From contig NZ_WUEK01000001.1 in assembly GCF_009823805.1 (NCBI RefSeq), positions 268,688 through 332,687 of the forward strand: 64,000 bases of DNA, read 5' to 3'. Both the position numbers and the translations under genes were made by a program. Of the stretch, positions 10,408-18,567 are shown piece by piece. Each line of letters opens with the position of its first letter. Position 1 is the stretch's first letter. The stretch is from Nocardioides flavescens (GTDB taxonomy: Bacteria > Actinomycetota > Actinomycetes > Propionibacteriales > Nocardioidaceae). The notes below the pieces were generated by a model, which had not been told where the DNA came from, ran no database searches, and saw only the letters and a list, made by a program, of their open reading frames with translations.

Positions 10408-10493
10408 GAACCCCAGCAACTGCTGGGATCCCTGACGTTCTGGGGTGTTGCAACACCCCAGAACGTTGGCGATCCCAGCAGATGCTGGGATTC
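10408..10493. repeat. 86-bp nested palindrome (triple hairpin)
   Basis: The core at 10435-10466 is a perfect 32-bp palindrome centred on TTGCAA. The outer arms, 10408-10430 and 10471-10493, match as inverted repeats at 21 of 23 positions. Each arm is also a small hairpin of its own (CCCAGCA/TGCTGGG with a two-base loop). The 274-bp gap between the hydrolase and the TetR gene therefore holds this structure plus operator-like sites. A terminator role for the hydrolase or ligA transcript is likely. Confidence 0.85.
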
Positions 10494-10508
10494 CGCACCC
10501 TCGAACCG

Positions 10509-10526
10509 CACTGGTCCAGACCAGTG
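10509..10526. promoter_or_regulatory. Operator-like palindrome upstream of TetR gene
   Basis: CACTGGTC, two bases, then GACCAGTG form a perfect 8+8 inverted repeat 132 bp before the TetR start. It could be a regulator site or part of the palindrome cluster. Confidence 0.4.
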
Positions 10527-10582
10527 CCGGTCAATCCGGTTGCTCGGAATCAACCACCGTGCGACGCTGTTCGCGATGAAAC

Positions 10583-10598
10583 GGAACGGTTTCGTTCC
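10583..10598. promoter_or_regulatory. Probable TetR operator
   Basis: GGAACG and CGTTCC flank GTTT as a perfect inverted repeat, about 60 bp upstream of the TetR start codon at 10658. Dyads of this type are typical of TetR-family autoregulation. The site is close to where the promoter of the TetR-MFS operon should be. Confidence 0.55.
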
Positions 10599-10657
10599 AT
10601 CCGTGACGACCGTCACTCCGCACCTGACGCGGAGCGACCAGAGGAGCAGCGCACCCC

Positions 10658-11266
10658 ATGACCCCCGCCGAGACCGCCGCCGTCAGTCGGCCGCGCGTGG
10701 AGGGCGACCGCGAGGTCGAGATCCTCTCCGCCGCGCTGCGCGTGCTCGCCGACGTCGGCTACGACCGGCTCACGATGGACGCCGTCGCCCAGGCGGCGAA
10801 GGCGTCGAAGGCCACGCTCTACCGCCGGTGGAGCTCGAAGGCCCGCCTGGTGATCGACGCCCTCGAGCAGGGCCACGCACACCCGGACACCTTCGAGGCC
10901 CCCGTCGACACCGGCACCCTGCGCGGCGACCTGATCGCGACGTTCTGCGCCGCCGGGGGGCTCACCGACAAGCCCGAGGTCGACGCCTTCGCCGCGATCA
11001 TGACCGCGATCGCGATCGACCCGGAGTTCGCCGCGGCCTTCCGGAGCGAGATCCTCGCCCCCAAGGTCGCAGCGACGACAGCGCTCTTCGAGCGGGCGAG
11101 GACCCGCGGCGAGATCGGCCAGGGCGTCGACATCGAGCTGCTCGCCCCGGCCCTGGCCGCCGTGGTGATGCACCGCTTCTTCCTGATGGGCCAGCCCCCC
11201 ACGCGCGACATCGTCGTCCGCGTCATCGACCAGATCATCCTGCCGGCCGCCCACGCGGCCGACTGA
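10658..11266 (+). CDS. TetR/AcrR-family transcriptional regulator
   Basis: The 202-residue product has an N-terminal TetR helix-turn-helix at about residues 22-60 (LTMDAVAQAAKASKATLYRRW) and a ligand-binding C-terminal domain of the TetR_C_11 kind (GTLRGDLIATFCA). An MFS multidrug-type exporter starts 44 bp downstream on the same strand. By analogy with such pairs, it probably represses itself and the exporter until a substrate drug binds. Dyad sites at 10509-10526 and 10583-10598 are candidate operators. Confidence 0.92.
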   Translation: MTPAETAAVSRPRVEGDREVEILSAALRVLADVGYDRLTMDAVAQAAKASKATLYRRWSSKARLVIDALEQGHAHPDTFEAPVDTGTLRGDLIATFCAAGGLTDKPEVDAFAAIMTAIAIDPEFAAAFRSEILAPKVAATTALFERARTRGEIGQGVDIELLAPALAAVVMHRFFLMGQPPTRDIVVRVIDQIILPAAHAAD

Positions 11267-11309
11267 CGGACCCACTCCGCACCACAGAACGCACCACAGA
11301 AGGAACGCC

Positions 11310-12908
11310 ATGACTGACACCCGTGCGGCCTCCGAGGCCGAGCCCAGCACAACCGGGGGCAAGAACCTCGGCTGGGCGCTCGTGCTCATCTCGGTCGCCC
11401 AGCTGATGGTGGTGCTCGACGCCTCCATCGCCAACATCGCCCTGCCGTTCATCGGTCAGGACCTGAACATCAACGACGCCAACCTCACCTGGATCGTCAC
11501 CGGCTACGCCCTCGCCTTCGGTGGTCTGCTGCTGCTCGGTGGCCGACTCGGCGACCTCTACGGCCGTCGCCGGATCTTCATGATCGGCCTCGCGACGTTC
11601 GCCATCGCCTCCCTCGTCGGTGGCTTCGCCCAGAACGAGGCCATGCTCCTCGGCTCGCGCGGTCTCCAGGGTCTCGGCGCCGCGCTCGCCTCCCCTGCCG
11701 CCCTGGCGCTCATCACCACGACGTTCCCGGCCGGCCCGGCCCGCAACCGCGCGTTCGCCGTGTACGCCGCCATGTCGGGGGCCGGTGCGGCCGTCGGCCT
11801 CATCCTCGGCGGCTGGCTGACCGGCCTCGACCCGATCCTCGGCGCCGAGGGCTGGCGCTGGACCTTCTTCATCAACGCCCCGATCGGCCTCGTCGCGGCC
11901 GCCCTGGCTCCCCGCTTCCTCAAGGAGTCGGAGTCGCACTCGGGGTGGCTCGACGTCCCCGGCGCCATCACCGGCACTCTCGGCCTGCTCGGCCTGGTCT
12001 ACGGCTTCAGCCGCGCCGGCGAGGAGGCCCACGGCTGGGGTGACACCTGGACCATCGCCTCGCTCGTCGCCGGCGTCGCGCTCCTGGTCGTCTTCGCGGT
12101 CATCGAGTCCCGCGTCGCGCACCCGCTCCTGCCGGTCCGGGTCTTCGCCAACCGCACCCGCGCCACGAGCTTCGTGGTGATGATGCTGGTGCCTGCGGCA
12201 ATGTTTGCGATGTTCTACTTCCTCAGCCTGTTCATCCAGCTGGTCGTGGGCTACAGCCCGCTGCACACCGGGTTCGCGTTCCTGCCGTTCTCGGTGGGCA
12301 TCGTGATCGGTGCGGGGCTCTCGTCCAACCTGGTGAGCCGGATCGACCCGCGCTTCATCGCCGGCATCGGCACCCTGATGGCGGCCGCGGCCCTGGTCGG
12401 CTTCTCCCGCCTCTCGGTCCCGAACGGCGTCGCCGACGTCGCGGCCCTGGCGAACGGCGGCCACCTCGGCGCCGACGTCAACTACTGGGCCTCGATCTTC
12501 CCGTTCATCATGCTGATGTCGGTCGGCATGGGCCTGACCTTCGTGCCGCTGACCCTCACCGCGGTGCACCACCTGCCCGCGCAGGACTCCGGCATCGGCT
12601 CCGGCGTGCTCAACACCATGCAGCAGGTCGGCGGCGCCCTGGGCCTCGCCATCCTCAGCACGGTCTCGCTGAGCGCGGCGTCCGACACCAAGGACGGCCT
12701 GGTCAGCCAGCTGACCGGTCAGGGCCTGCCGGCCGACGCCGCGAGCGGCCTGGCCTTCCTCGGCTCCTTCACCGAGGGCGCGACCGCGGCCTTCCTGGTC
12801 GGCGCGGTCCTCATCGCGCTCGGTTCGGCGGCGATCTGGGCGTTCCTCAACGTCAAGCACGAGGAGCTCGCCACCGACGGCCCCGAGGGCGGGGTCCACG
12901 TCGGCTGA
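11310..12908 (+). CDS. MFS transporter, DHA2 (14-TM) drug-exporter family
   Basis: The 532-residue integral membrane protein is long enough for 14 helices. The motif GGRLGDLYGRRR at about residues 73-84 is the MFS motif A between helices 2 and 3. AGWRWTFFINAPIG-type sequence (GWRWTFFINAPIG, about 182-194) and LDASIANIALPFI near the N-terminus are typical of EmrB/QacA-like H+-coupled exporters. It lies directly after the TetR gene, pointing to drug-inducible efflux. The substrate cannot be predicted. A strong terminator follows at 12926-12963. Confidence 0.93.
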   Translation: MTDTRAASEAEPSTTGGKNLGWALVLISVAQLMVVLDASIANIALPFIGQDLNINDANLTWIVTGYALAFGGLLLLGGRLGDLYGRRRIFMIGLATFAIASLVGGFAQNEAMLLGSRGLQGLGAALASPAALALITTTFPAGPARNRAFAVYAAMSGAGAAVGLILGGWLTGLDPILGAEGWRWTFFINAPIGLVAAALAPRFLKESESHSGWLDVPGAITGTLGLLGLVYGFSRAGEEAHGWGDTWTIASLVAGVALLVVFAVIESRVAHPLLPVRVFANRTRATSFVVMMLVPAAMFAMFYFLSLFIQLVVGYSPLHTGFAFLPFSVGIVIGAGLSSNLVSRIDPRFIAGIGTLMAAAALVGFSRLSVPNGVADVAALANGGHLGADVNYWASIFPFIMLMSVGMGLTFVPLTLTAVHHLPAQDSGIGSGVLNTMQQVGGALGLAILSTVSLSAASDTKDGLVSQLTGQGLPADAASGLAFLGSFTEGATAAFLVGAVLIALGSAAIWAFLNVKHEELATDGPEGGVHVG

Positions 12909-12925
12909 CGCCTCCTCCCGCACGC

Positions 12926-12963
12926 ACGACGGCCCCCGACCTGCACAGGTCGGGGGCCGTCGT
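12926..12963. terminator. Strong hairpin terminator after MFS gene
   Basis: An 18-bp arm (12926-12943) pairs perfectly with 12946-12963 around a two-base centre, with GC-rich GGCCCCCGACC pairing. It sits 17 bp after the MFS stop. Confidence 0.8.
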
Positions 12964-13007
12964 ACGTCGTGCGCGAGGTCAGCACCTCAGTCGGTCGGCG
13001 CGAGGGG

Positions 13008-13060
13008 GGCGGTGCCGTAGCAACCCTTCGTCGGCCGCGAGAGGTTGCCAGGGCACCGCT
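13008..13060. repeat. 53-bp inverted repeat, family C, copy 1
   Basis: The 18-base left arm GGCGGTGCCGTAGCAACC is followed by a 17-base loop and an 18-base right arm beginning GGTTGC and containing GCACCGC. An element with an identical left arm and identical 18/17/18 spacing occurs at 30663-30715. It lies between convergent genes. Confidence 0.8.
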
Positions 13061-13097
13061 CCCGCAGCGCCACCGGCGCCACACGCACGAGCAGAAG

Positions 13098-13634
13098 TCA
13101 GACCAGGGCGTCCTGGATCGCCGAGATGAACGCCGGGAGGTCGTCGGGGTCGCGGCTGGTGATGAGGTTGCCGTCGACGACGACCTCCTCATCGACCCAG
13201 TCGGCGCCGGCGTTCTTCAGGTCGACCGAGAGCGAGGCGTAGCTCGTGAGGCGCTTGCCGTCGACCAGGCCGGCCGAGATCAGCAGCCACGGCGCGTGGC
13301 AGATGGCGGCCAGGGGCTTGCCCGCCTCGGTGACGGCCTTGACGATCGACTGCGCCTTCTCCTCGACGCGGATCTGGTCGGCGTTGACGGTGCCGCCGGG
13401 TACGACGAGGGCGTCGATGGAGTCGACGTCGAGGTCGTCGAAGGTCCCGTCGACCTCGACCTTCTGCGTCGGCTCCTTGTCGCCCTCGACGGCCTGGATC
13501 GGGTCGGTGCCGAGGGAGTAGACCTTCACCTCGGCGCCGGCCGCGCGCAGCTCGTCGCGCGGCTTGACGAGCTCGGCCTCCTCGAAGTGGTCGGTGACGA
13601 TGATCGCGATGTGCTTGCCGGAGAGATCTGCCAT
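13098..13634 (-). CDS. DJ-1/PfpI family protein (class I glutamine amidotransferase-like)
   Basis: The 178-residue product (MADLSGKHIAIIV) has the PfpI/DJ-1 fold. Its nucleophile-elbow Cys is C112 in AICHAPW, preceded by VVPGGTVNAD and with an upstream Glu in DHFEEAEL, as expected for the catalytic or redox-sensing Cys pocket. Relatives include PfpI/YhbO-type stress proteins with glyoxalase- or deglycase-like activities. The start at 13634 follows homology; an open frame continues upstream without a good start. It stands alone downstream of the MetE-like gene, 35 bp away. Confidence 0.9.
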   Translation of the reverse strand: MADLSGKHIAIIVTDHFEEAELVKPRDELRAAGAEVKVYSLGTDPIQAVEGDKEPTQKVEVDGTFDDLDVDSIDALVVPGGTVNADQIRVEEKAQSIVKAVTEAGKPLAAICHAPWLLISAGLVDGKRLTSYASLSVDLKNAGADWVDEEVVVDGNLITSRDPDDLPAFISAIQDALV

Positions 13635-13669
13635 GCCGACTCGGTAACCGGTGGGCCCGAGAGCGACCT

Positions 13670-14674
13670 TCACCCCGTCAGGTGAGTGGCCGCGGTGCGC
13701 AACAGCGTCAGGGCTCGCTGGGCCCAGGCCGGCGACGCCCCCGCGAGACCGCAGGCGGGGCTGAGCACCAGCTGGTCGCCGACCTCGGCCGGGTCGAGCC
13801 CGAGCATGTCGAGCCAGCGCAGCACACCCTCGGCCACCTGGGAGTCGTCCGGCACGGCGGCCGGGTCGGTGCCGGGCAGCACGCCGAGCACGACGCTCTC
13901 CCCCGCCTCCAGTGCGGTGGCCAGCTCGTCGTGGTCGCGAGCGGTCAGCTGGGCGTGGTCGACGGCGAGCCCGCGCGCACCCGCCCCGCGGAGCAGGTCG
14001 AGCGGGGTGCCGGGCGCGCAGCTGTGCACCCAGGGCTCGGCCCCGGCCGCGACGACGGCCTCCAGCACCCAGGTGAGCGCCTGGCTGGCCTCGGGCGGCT
14101 CGACCGTGCGGTGGCGGTCGTAGCCGGACGCCGTCGGCACGGTCCCGGCGAGGACCGAGGCGAGGGCGGGCTCGTCGACCTGCACCACCAGCCGGGAGGC
14201 CCCCGGGACCCGGCGGCGCACGTCGGCGACGTGGCCGGCGACGCCCTCCGCTAGCGCCTGGGCCAGGTCGCGGCGGGCGCCGTGGTCGGCCAGCACCTTG
14301 TCGCCGCGCGGGCGCTCGACGGTGGCCGCGAGGGTCCACGGACCCGCGACCTGCACCTTGAGCGCACCCTCCAGACCCTGGGTCTGCTCCTCCAGCGTGT
14401 CGAGGTCCTGCGCCAGCAGGCTCCGGGCCCGCCGGTGGTCGACCCCGGCGGTCCCGGACGTGCCGGTGAGCCGCCAGCCGGCCGGCTGCAGGTCGGCGTC
14501 GAGCCCGTCGACCACGGCCAGGGCCCGGCCGGTCATCGACGCCACCGCGCCGCGACCGGGCACCTCGGGGAGGTAGACGAGGTCGGGGACCTCGCCGATC
14601 ACGACCCGCAGGGCCTCGTCGAGGTCGCGCTGCTCCGCACCGGGGTGCGAGCCGACGCCGGTCGCCGTGGTCAC
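13670..14674 (-). CDS. MetE-like / cobalamin-independent methionine synthase C-terminal family protein
   Basis: The 334-residue product begins [12 protein letters not shown], a motif typical of the UROD/MetE-like superfamily. His and Cys candidates for a zinc-bound thiol site occur in WVHSCAPG (about residues 207-214) and [10 protein letters not shown] near the C-terminus. It is about the size of one MetE catalytic domain, so it is not a full MetE. Such short proteins may transfer methyl groups to homocysteine or related thiols. The GTG start overlaps the mnmA stop by four bases, which places it in a sulfur-handling operon with mnmA and cysteine desulfurase. Confidence 0.85.
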   Translation of the reverse strand: MTTATGVGSHPGAEQRDLDEALRVVIGEVPDLVYLPEVPGRGAVASMTGRALAVVDGLDADLQPAGWRLTGTSGTAGVDHRRARSLLAQDLDTLEEQTQGLEGALKVQVAGPWTLAATVERPRGDKVLADHGARRDLAQALAEGVAGHVADVRRRVPGASRLVVQVDEPALASVLAGTVPTASGYDRHRTVEPPEASQALTWVLEAVVAAGAEPWVHSCAPGTPLDLLRGAGARGLAVDHAQLTARDHDELATALEAGESVVLGVLPGTDPAAVPDDSQVAEGVLRWLDMLGLDPAEVGDQLVLSPACGLAGASPAWAQRALTLLRTAATHLTG

Positions 14675-15762
14675 GGGTCGCGCCGCGTGGAGGTGATGGT
14701 GGCCGAGCCGACGACCCGCGTGCCGTCGTAGACGACCGCGGCCTGACCGGGCGCGACGCCGTACGCCGGCTCGAGGAGCTCGACGTCGACCTGGTCGCCC
14801 GCGACCGTGACGACTGCGGGGTGCTCGGCGCCGTGGGCGCGCAGCTGCACGGTGCCGTGGAGACGCGAGGGCGGGGTGCCGCACCACCGCGGCCGCTCGC
14901 CGCGCAGCCCGTGCACGGCCAGCCGTTCGCGCGGGCCCACCGTGACGGTGCCGGCGACCGGCTCGATGTCGAGCACGAACCGCGGCTTGCCGTCCGGCGC
15001 CGGGCGCCCGAGCCGCAGACCGCGGCGCTGACCGATCGTGAAGGCGAAGGTGCCCTCGTGGCGGCCGACCTCGGTGCCGTCCTCGTCGAGGATCGGGCCG
15101 GCCCGGTTGGGGGCACGGTCGCCCATCTTCTCGCGCAGCCAGCCGGCGTTGTCCCCGTCGGCGACGAAGCAGATGTCGTGGCTGTCCGGCTTGTCCGCCA
15201 CCCGGAGCCCGCGCTCGGCGGCCTCGGCGCGCACGTCGGCCTTGGTCGAGCCGCCGAGCGGGAAGAGCGAGTGGCGCAGCTGCGCCTGGTCGAGCACCCC
15301 GAGCACGTAGCTCTGGTCCTTGCCGTCGTCGACCGCCCGGTGCATCTCGACGACCCCGTCGGGCCCCTCGCGCAGCTGGGCGTAGTGGCCGGTCGCGACG
15401 GCGTCGAACCCGAGACCGAGCGCCCGGTCGAGCACGGCGGCGAACTTGATCTTCTCGTTGCACCGCAGGCACGGGTTCGGGGTGCGGCCGGCGGCGTACT
15501 CGTCCATGAAGTCCTCGACGACGTCGGCGTGGAAGCGGTCGCTGAGGTCCCAGACGTAGAACGGGATGCCGATGACGTCGGCGGCGCGGCGGGCGTCGTT
15601 GGCGTCCTCGATGGTGCAGCACCCGCGCGCACCGGAGCGGTAGGACGCCGGGTTGCGCGACAGCGCGAGGTGGATGCCGGTGACGTCGTGGCCGGCCTCG
15701 GCGGCGCGGGCCGCCGCGACGGCGGAGTCCACGCCGCCCGACATGGCCGCGAGGACCTTCAC
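14671..15762 (-). CDS. mnmA: tRNA-specific 2-thiouridylase
   Basis: The 363-residue protein adds sulfur at position 2 of wobble uridine in tRNA for Glu, Gln and Lys. The PP-loop ATP site is [11 protein letters not shown] at the N-terminus. The catalytic Cys pair is C101 (in [12 protein letters not shown]) and C198 (in SHDICFV). The GTG start at 15762 overlaps the cysteine desulfurase stop by four bases. This fits the direct supply of sulfur from the desulfurase. The C-terminal beta-barrel is intact. Confidence 0.96.
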   Translation of the reverse strand: MKVLAAMSGGVDSAVAAARAAEAGHDVTGIHLALSRNPASYRSGARGCCTIEDANDARRAADVIGIPFYVWDLSDRFHADVVEDFMDEYAAGRTPNPCLRCNEKIKFAAVLDRALGLGFDAVATGHYAQLREGPDGVVEMHRAVDDGKDQSYVLGVLDQAQLRHSLFPLGGSTKADVRAEAAERGLRVADKPDSHDICFVADGDNAGWLREKMGDRAPNRAGPILDEDGTEVGRHEGTFAFTIGQRRGLRLGRPAPDGKPRFVLDIEPVAGTVTVGPRERLAVHGLRGERPRWCGTPPSRLHGTVQLRAHGAEHPAVVTVAGDQVDVELLEPAYGVAPGQAAVVYDGTRVVGSATITSTRRDP

Positions 15763-16964
15763 GACCGCTTCGCCGCCCGGGCCCGCTCGACGCACGGCAC
15801 GACCGCCTCGACGAGCGCGTCGACGTCGGCCGCGGTGGTGGTGTGACCGAGCGAGAACCGCAGCGAGTGGCGTGCGGCCTCCTCGGTGCAGCCCATCGCG
15901 AGGAGGACGTGGGAGGGCTGCGGCACCCCGGCGGAGCAGGCCGAGCCGGTGGAGCACTCGATGCCGCGCGCGTCGAGGAGCATCAGGAGCGAGTCGCCCT
16001 CGCAGCCCGGGAAGCCGAGGTGGGCGTTGCCCGGCAGCCGGTGCACTCCGAGCGGGTCGAGCGCGGCGCCGTGCAGGTGGGCGTCGGGCACGACGGCCAG
16101 CACGCGGCGGACCAGGTCGTCGCGGAGCGCCCCGACGTGCGCGGCCCGCTCGGCCTGCTCCTTGACGGCCAGCTCGACGGCGGTCGCGAACCCGGCGATG
16201 GCGGGGGTGTCGATCGTGCCGCTGCGGATGTCGCGCTCCTGACCGCCGCCGTGCACCAGCGCGACGACGTCGACCTCGCGGCGTACGACGAGCGCGCCGA
16301 CGCCGTAGGGACCGCCGAGCTTGTGCGCGGTGAGGCTGAGCGCGTCGGTGCCGCTGGCGGCGAAGTCGACGGGCAGGGTGCCGATGGCCTGGATGGCGTC
16401 GGTGTGGACCGGGATGCCGTGGGGTGCCGCGATCGCGACGACCTCCTCCACGGGCTGGACGGTGCCGACCTCGTTGTTGGCCCACATCACCGAGACCATC
16501 GAGACCGAGGCCGGGTCGCGCTCGACCGAGGCGCGGAGCGCGTCGAGGTCGAGTCGCCCCTCGCCGTCGACGGGCAGCAGCTCGACCTCGGCGCTGCCCA
16601 CCTCGGCCAGCCACATCAGGGGGTCGAGGACGGCGTGGTGCTCGATCGCGGTGGTGAGGATGCGGCGCCGGCGCGCGTCGGCGCTCTGCCGCGACCAGTG
16701 GATGCCCTTGACGGCGAGGTTGTCGGCCTCGGTGCCCCCGGAGGTGAAGACCACCTCACCGGGGCGGCACCCCAGCGCCTGGGCGATGGTCTCGCGCGAC
16801 TCCTCCACGATGCGGCGCGCCCGACGGCCGCTGGCGTGGATCGAGCTGGGGTTGCCGACGTCGAGCAGGTGCCGCGTCATCATCTCGACCGCCGCGGGGA
16901 CCATCGGGGTGGTCGCGGCGTGGTCGAGGTAGACGACGGTATCGCTCGGGCCTGGGTCGCGCAT
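15759..16964 (-). CDS. Cysteine desulfurase (NifS/IscS class)
   Basis: The 401-residue PLP enzyme removes sulfur from cysteine to form a persulfide for tRNA thiolation and probably other uses. The PLP Lys is K215 in [11 protein letters not shown], and the persulfide-forming Cys is C343 in [19 protein letters not shown] and [12 protein letters not shown] are the usual N-terminal and cofactor motifs. It is the first gene of the desulfurase-mnmA-MetE-like operon, with a terminator-like hairpin just upstream at 16981-17014. I give no symbol because iscS and nifS cannot be told apart here. Confidence 0.95.
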   Translation of the reverse strand: MRDPGPSDTVVYLDHAATTPMVPAAVEMMTRHLLDVGNPSSIHASGRRARRIVEESRETIAQALGCRPGEVVFTSGGTEADNLAVKGIHWSRQSADARRRRILTTAIEHHAVLDPLMWLAEVGSAEVELLPVDGEGRLDLDALRASVERDPASVSMVSVMWANNEVGTVQPVEEVVAIAAPHGIPVHTDAIQAIGTLPVDFAASGTDALSLTAHKLGGPYGVGALVVRREVDVVALVHGGGQERDIRSGTIDTPAIAGFATAVELAVKEQAERAAHVGALRDDLVRRVLAVVPDAHLHGAALDPLGVHRLPGNAHLGFPGCEGDSLLMLLDARGIECSTGSACSAGVPQPSHVLLAMGCTEEAARHSLRFSLGHTTTAADVDALVEAVVPCVERARAAKRS

Positions 16965-16980
16965 GACCTGCCAAGCCTAC

Positions 16981-17014
16981 GCGCGGGTGCCCGGAGGCTC
17001 CGGGGCACCCGCGC
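16981..17014 (-). terminator. Terminator-like hairpin downstream of SRPBCC gene
   Basis: GCGCGGGTGCCCGGAG pairs with CTCCGGGGCACCCGCGC with one bulged G. It lies between the SRPBCC stop (17041) and the desulfurase start (16964), on the transcribed minus strand. Confidence 0.65.
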
Positions 17015-17040
17015 GGTGGACAGGCCGGGACGGGCCCGGG

Positions 17041-17505
17041 TCAGCTCGAGACGGCGGCGGCCAGCTTGTCGAGGCTGTCCTCGAGCTGCGCGCGCTCGAC
17101 CAGCGGGAAGCTCACCTGCTTCAGCACCTCGGGGTCGGTCACCTTCGACCAGTCGTAGGTCAGCGTGACCTCGGTGGCGTCGGAGCCCTCGGCCTGCAGC
17201 CGCCACACCCACTCCCAGCCGGGGGGCTCCTGGCCGGCGGGCGCGGTCTGCCACGCGACGAGGTGATTGGGGTCGAAGCCCGTGACGTGGTTGTCGGTCT
17301 GGTAGTCGCCGCCCATGTGCGGGCCGCTCATGTTCATGGTGAAGGTCTGCCCGGTGGCGGTGATCCGGTCGGACTTCTCGTCGCCCTGCACGAACCCGGA
17401 GCCGTCGAGCTCGACGTGGCGGTCGGGGCGGGTGAGGACGTCGAAGACGTCCTGGGTCGAGGCGTCGATGGTGCGGCTGACGGTGATGGAGGTGTCGTCG
17501 CTCAT
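17041..17505 (-). CDS. SRPBCC (START-like) family protein
   Basis: The 154-residue product starts MSDDTSITVSRTIDA, the typical first strand of polyketide-cyclase/START-like folds, followed by ST(Q)DVFDVLTRPDRH. Trp-rich strands (PPGWEWVWRLQAEG; VTLTYDWSKVTDP) and a long C-terminal helix complete the fold. These proteins bind hydrophobic ligands; the ligand here is unknown. It has its own terminator and is not tightly linked to its neighbours. Confidence 0.85.
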   Translation of the reverse strand: MSDDTSITVSRTIDASTQDVFDVLTRPDRHVELDGSGFVQGDEKSDRITATGQTFTMNMSGPHMGGDYQTDNHVTGFDPNHLVAWQTAPAGQEPPGWEWVWRLQAEGSDATEVTLTYDWSKVTDPEVLKQVSFPLVERAQLEDSLDKLAAAVSS

Positions 17506-17547
17506 GCCTCAGTGGTGCCCGACCGGCGTACGCCGCACACGGGGGCC

Positions 17548-18567
17548 TCAGCGCGGCGCGACCTCGGCGATGAGCGCGAGGTGGTCGGTGCCCTCGATCT
17601 CGACGGTGCGGGTGCCGAGGGAGGCGAGGGTGTCGGCGACGAGGACGTGGTCGATGCGGATGACCGGCGGCAGGAACGGCGCGACGCCGAGGTGGTTGGC
17701 GGGCCAGGTGGGCTGCTGGCCCTCGTTGGCCAGCTCGCCGGCGTCGCGGAACCCGAGGCCGTCGAGGCGGCGCATCACGTCGTGGTCGGGGGTGGCGTTC
17801 ATGTCGCCCACGATCAGGTCGGCGTGGGACCGGTCGGCGTCCTCGCGGATCACGGCGTGGTCGGCGCGCCAGGCGTCGGGCAGGACCGGGGCGGTGGGGT
17901 GCACCGCGAGCAGCGTGAGGTCGCCGACGCTCATCCGGTAGGACTGGAACTCGGTGTCGAGCAGCACCGGCTCGCCCAGCGGCAGGTCCGAGAGGACCAT
18001 GGTGCCGGCGACGAACCGGTCGGTGCCGCCCGCGCGGTTCGGCAGGACGTCGGCGATGCCCGCTGCGTCGAGGTCGGCGAGGAAGTCGGGGGTGATCTCC
18101 TCGAGCACCAGCACGTCGACGCCCTCGCGGCGCACCGTCTCGGCGACCTGGGCGGCGTCGGCGTGGCCCTCGAAGAGGTTGGAGTTCATGACCGTGATCG
18201 GCTCGGCGCCCGGCGCGGGCGGCGGGTTGGCGCCCGCGAACTGGGGACCGACCCACAGCAGGTGCAGGAACAGCGCTCCCCCGGCCACCACGACGGCCCC
18301 GATCCGCAGCGGCCGGCGATCGGTGCGCGCGGCGGCGCGGAACGACAGCAGGAAGACCAGCAGCCCCCACAGCACGACGCCGAGCGGCGTGAACGACACC
18401 AGCCGGATCATCGAGCCGTTGTCGCTGTCGACGATCCGGCTCCCGGTCAGCAGCAGTGCCGGGAGCGCGAGCCCCGCGACGACCAGCCAGAAGACCGTGC
18501 GGGCCAGCGGGCTGCTCGTCGCAGCAGCACGCGGCGCAGCAGCACGCGGCGCAGCAGCGCGCGTCAC
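17548..18567 (-). CDS. Membrane-anchored endonuclease/exonuclease/phosphatase family protein
   Basis: The 339-residue product has three N-terminal membrane helices (about residues 22-110), then an EEP-fold domain. MNSNLFEGHADA carries the metal-binding Asn, VLEEITPD the Glu, VGDMNATPDHD the Asp/Asn pair, and IDHVL with GTDHLALIAEV the catalytic His region. It may act as a lipid- or envelope-directed phosphodiesterase like VanJ-type proteins (inference). The GTG start overlaps the proB stop by four bases. Its first 17 residues come from a 15-bp tandem repeat (AAAPR, AAAPR, AAA), so the real N-terminus may begin later. Confidence 0.85.
   Translation of the reverse strand: MTRAAAPRAAAPRAAATSSPLARTVFWLVVAGLALPALLLTGSRIVDSDNGSMIRLVSFTPLGVVLWGLLVFLLSFRAAARTDRRPLRIGAVVVAGGALFLHLLWVGPQFAGANPPPAPGAEPITVMNSNLFEGHADAAQVAETVRREGVDVLVLEEITPDFLADLDAAGIADVLPNRAGGTDRFVAGTMVLSDLPLGEPVLLDTEFQSYRMSVGDLTLLAVHPTAPVLPDAWRADHAVIREDADRSHADLIVGDMNATPDHDVMRRLDGLGFRDAGELANEGQQPTWPANHLGVAPFLPPVIRIDHVLVADTLASLGTRTVEIEGTDHLALIAEVAPR

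Noticed and set aside
12969..13685. Plus-strand gene between the MFS and MetE-like genes
   Set aside because: It overlaps the PfpI-like gene in antisense and begins in the family C repeat.
13634..15632. Upstream extension of the PfpI-like frame over mnmA and the MetE-like gene
   Set aside because: The extension has no homology-like sequence and covers two confident genes in another frame. The family start is at 13634.
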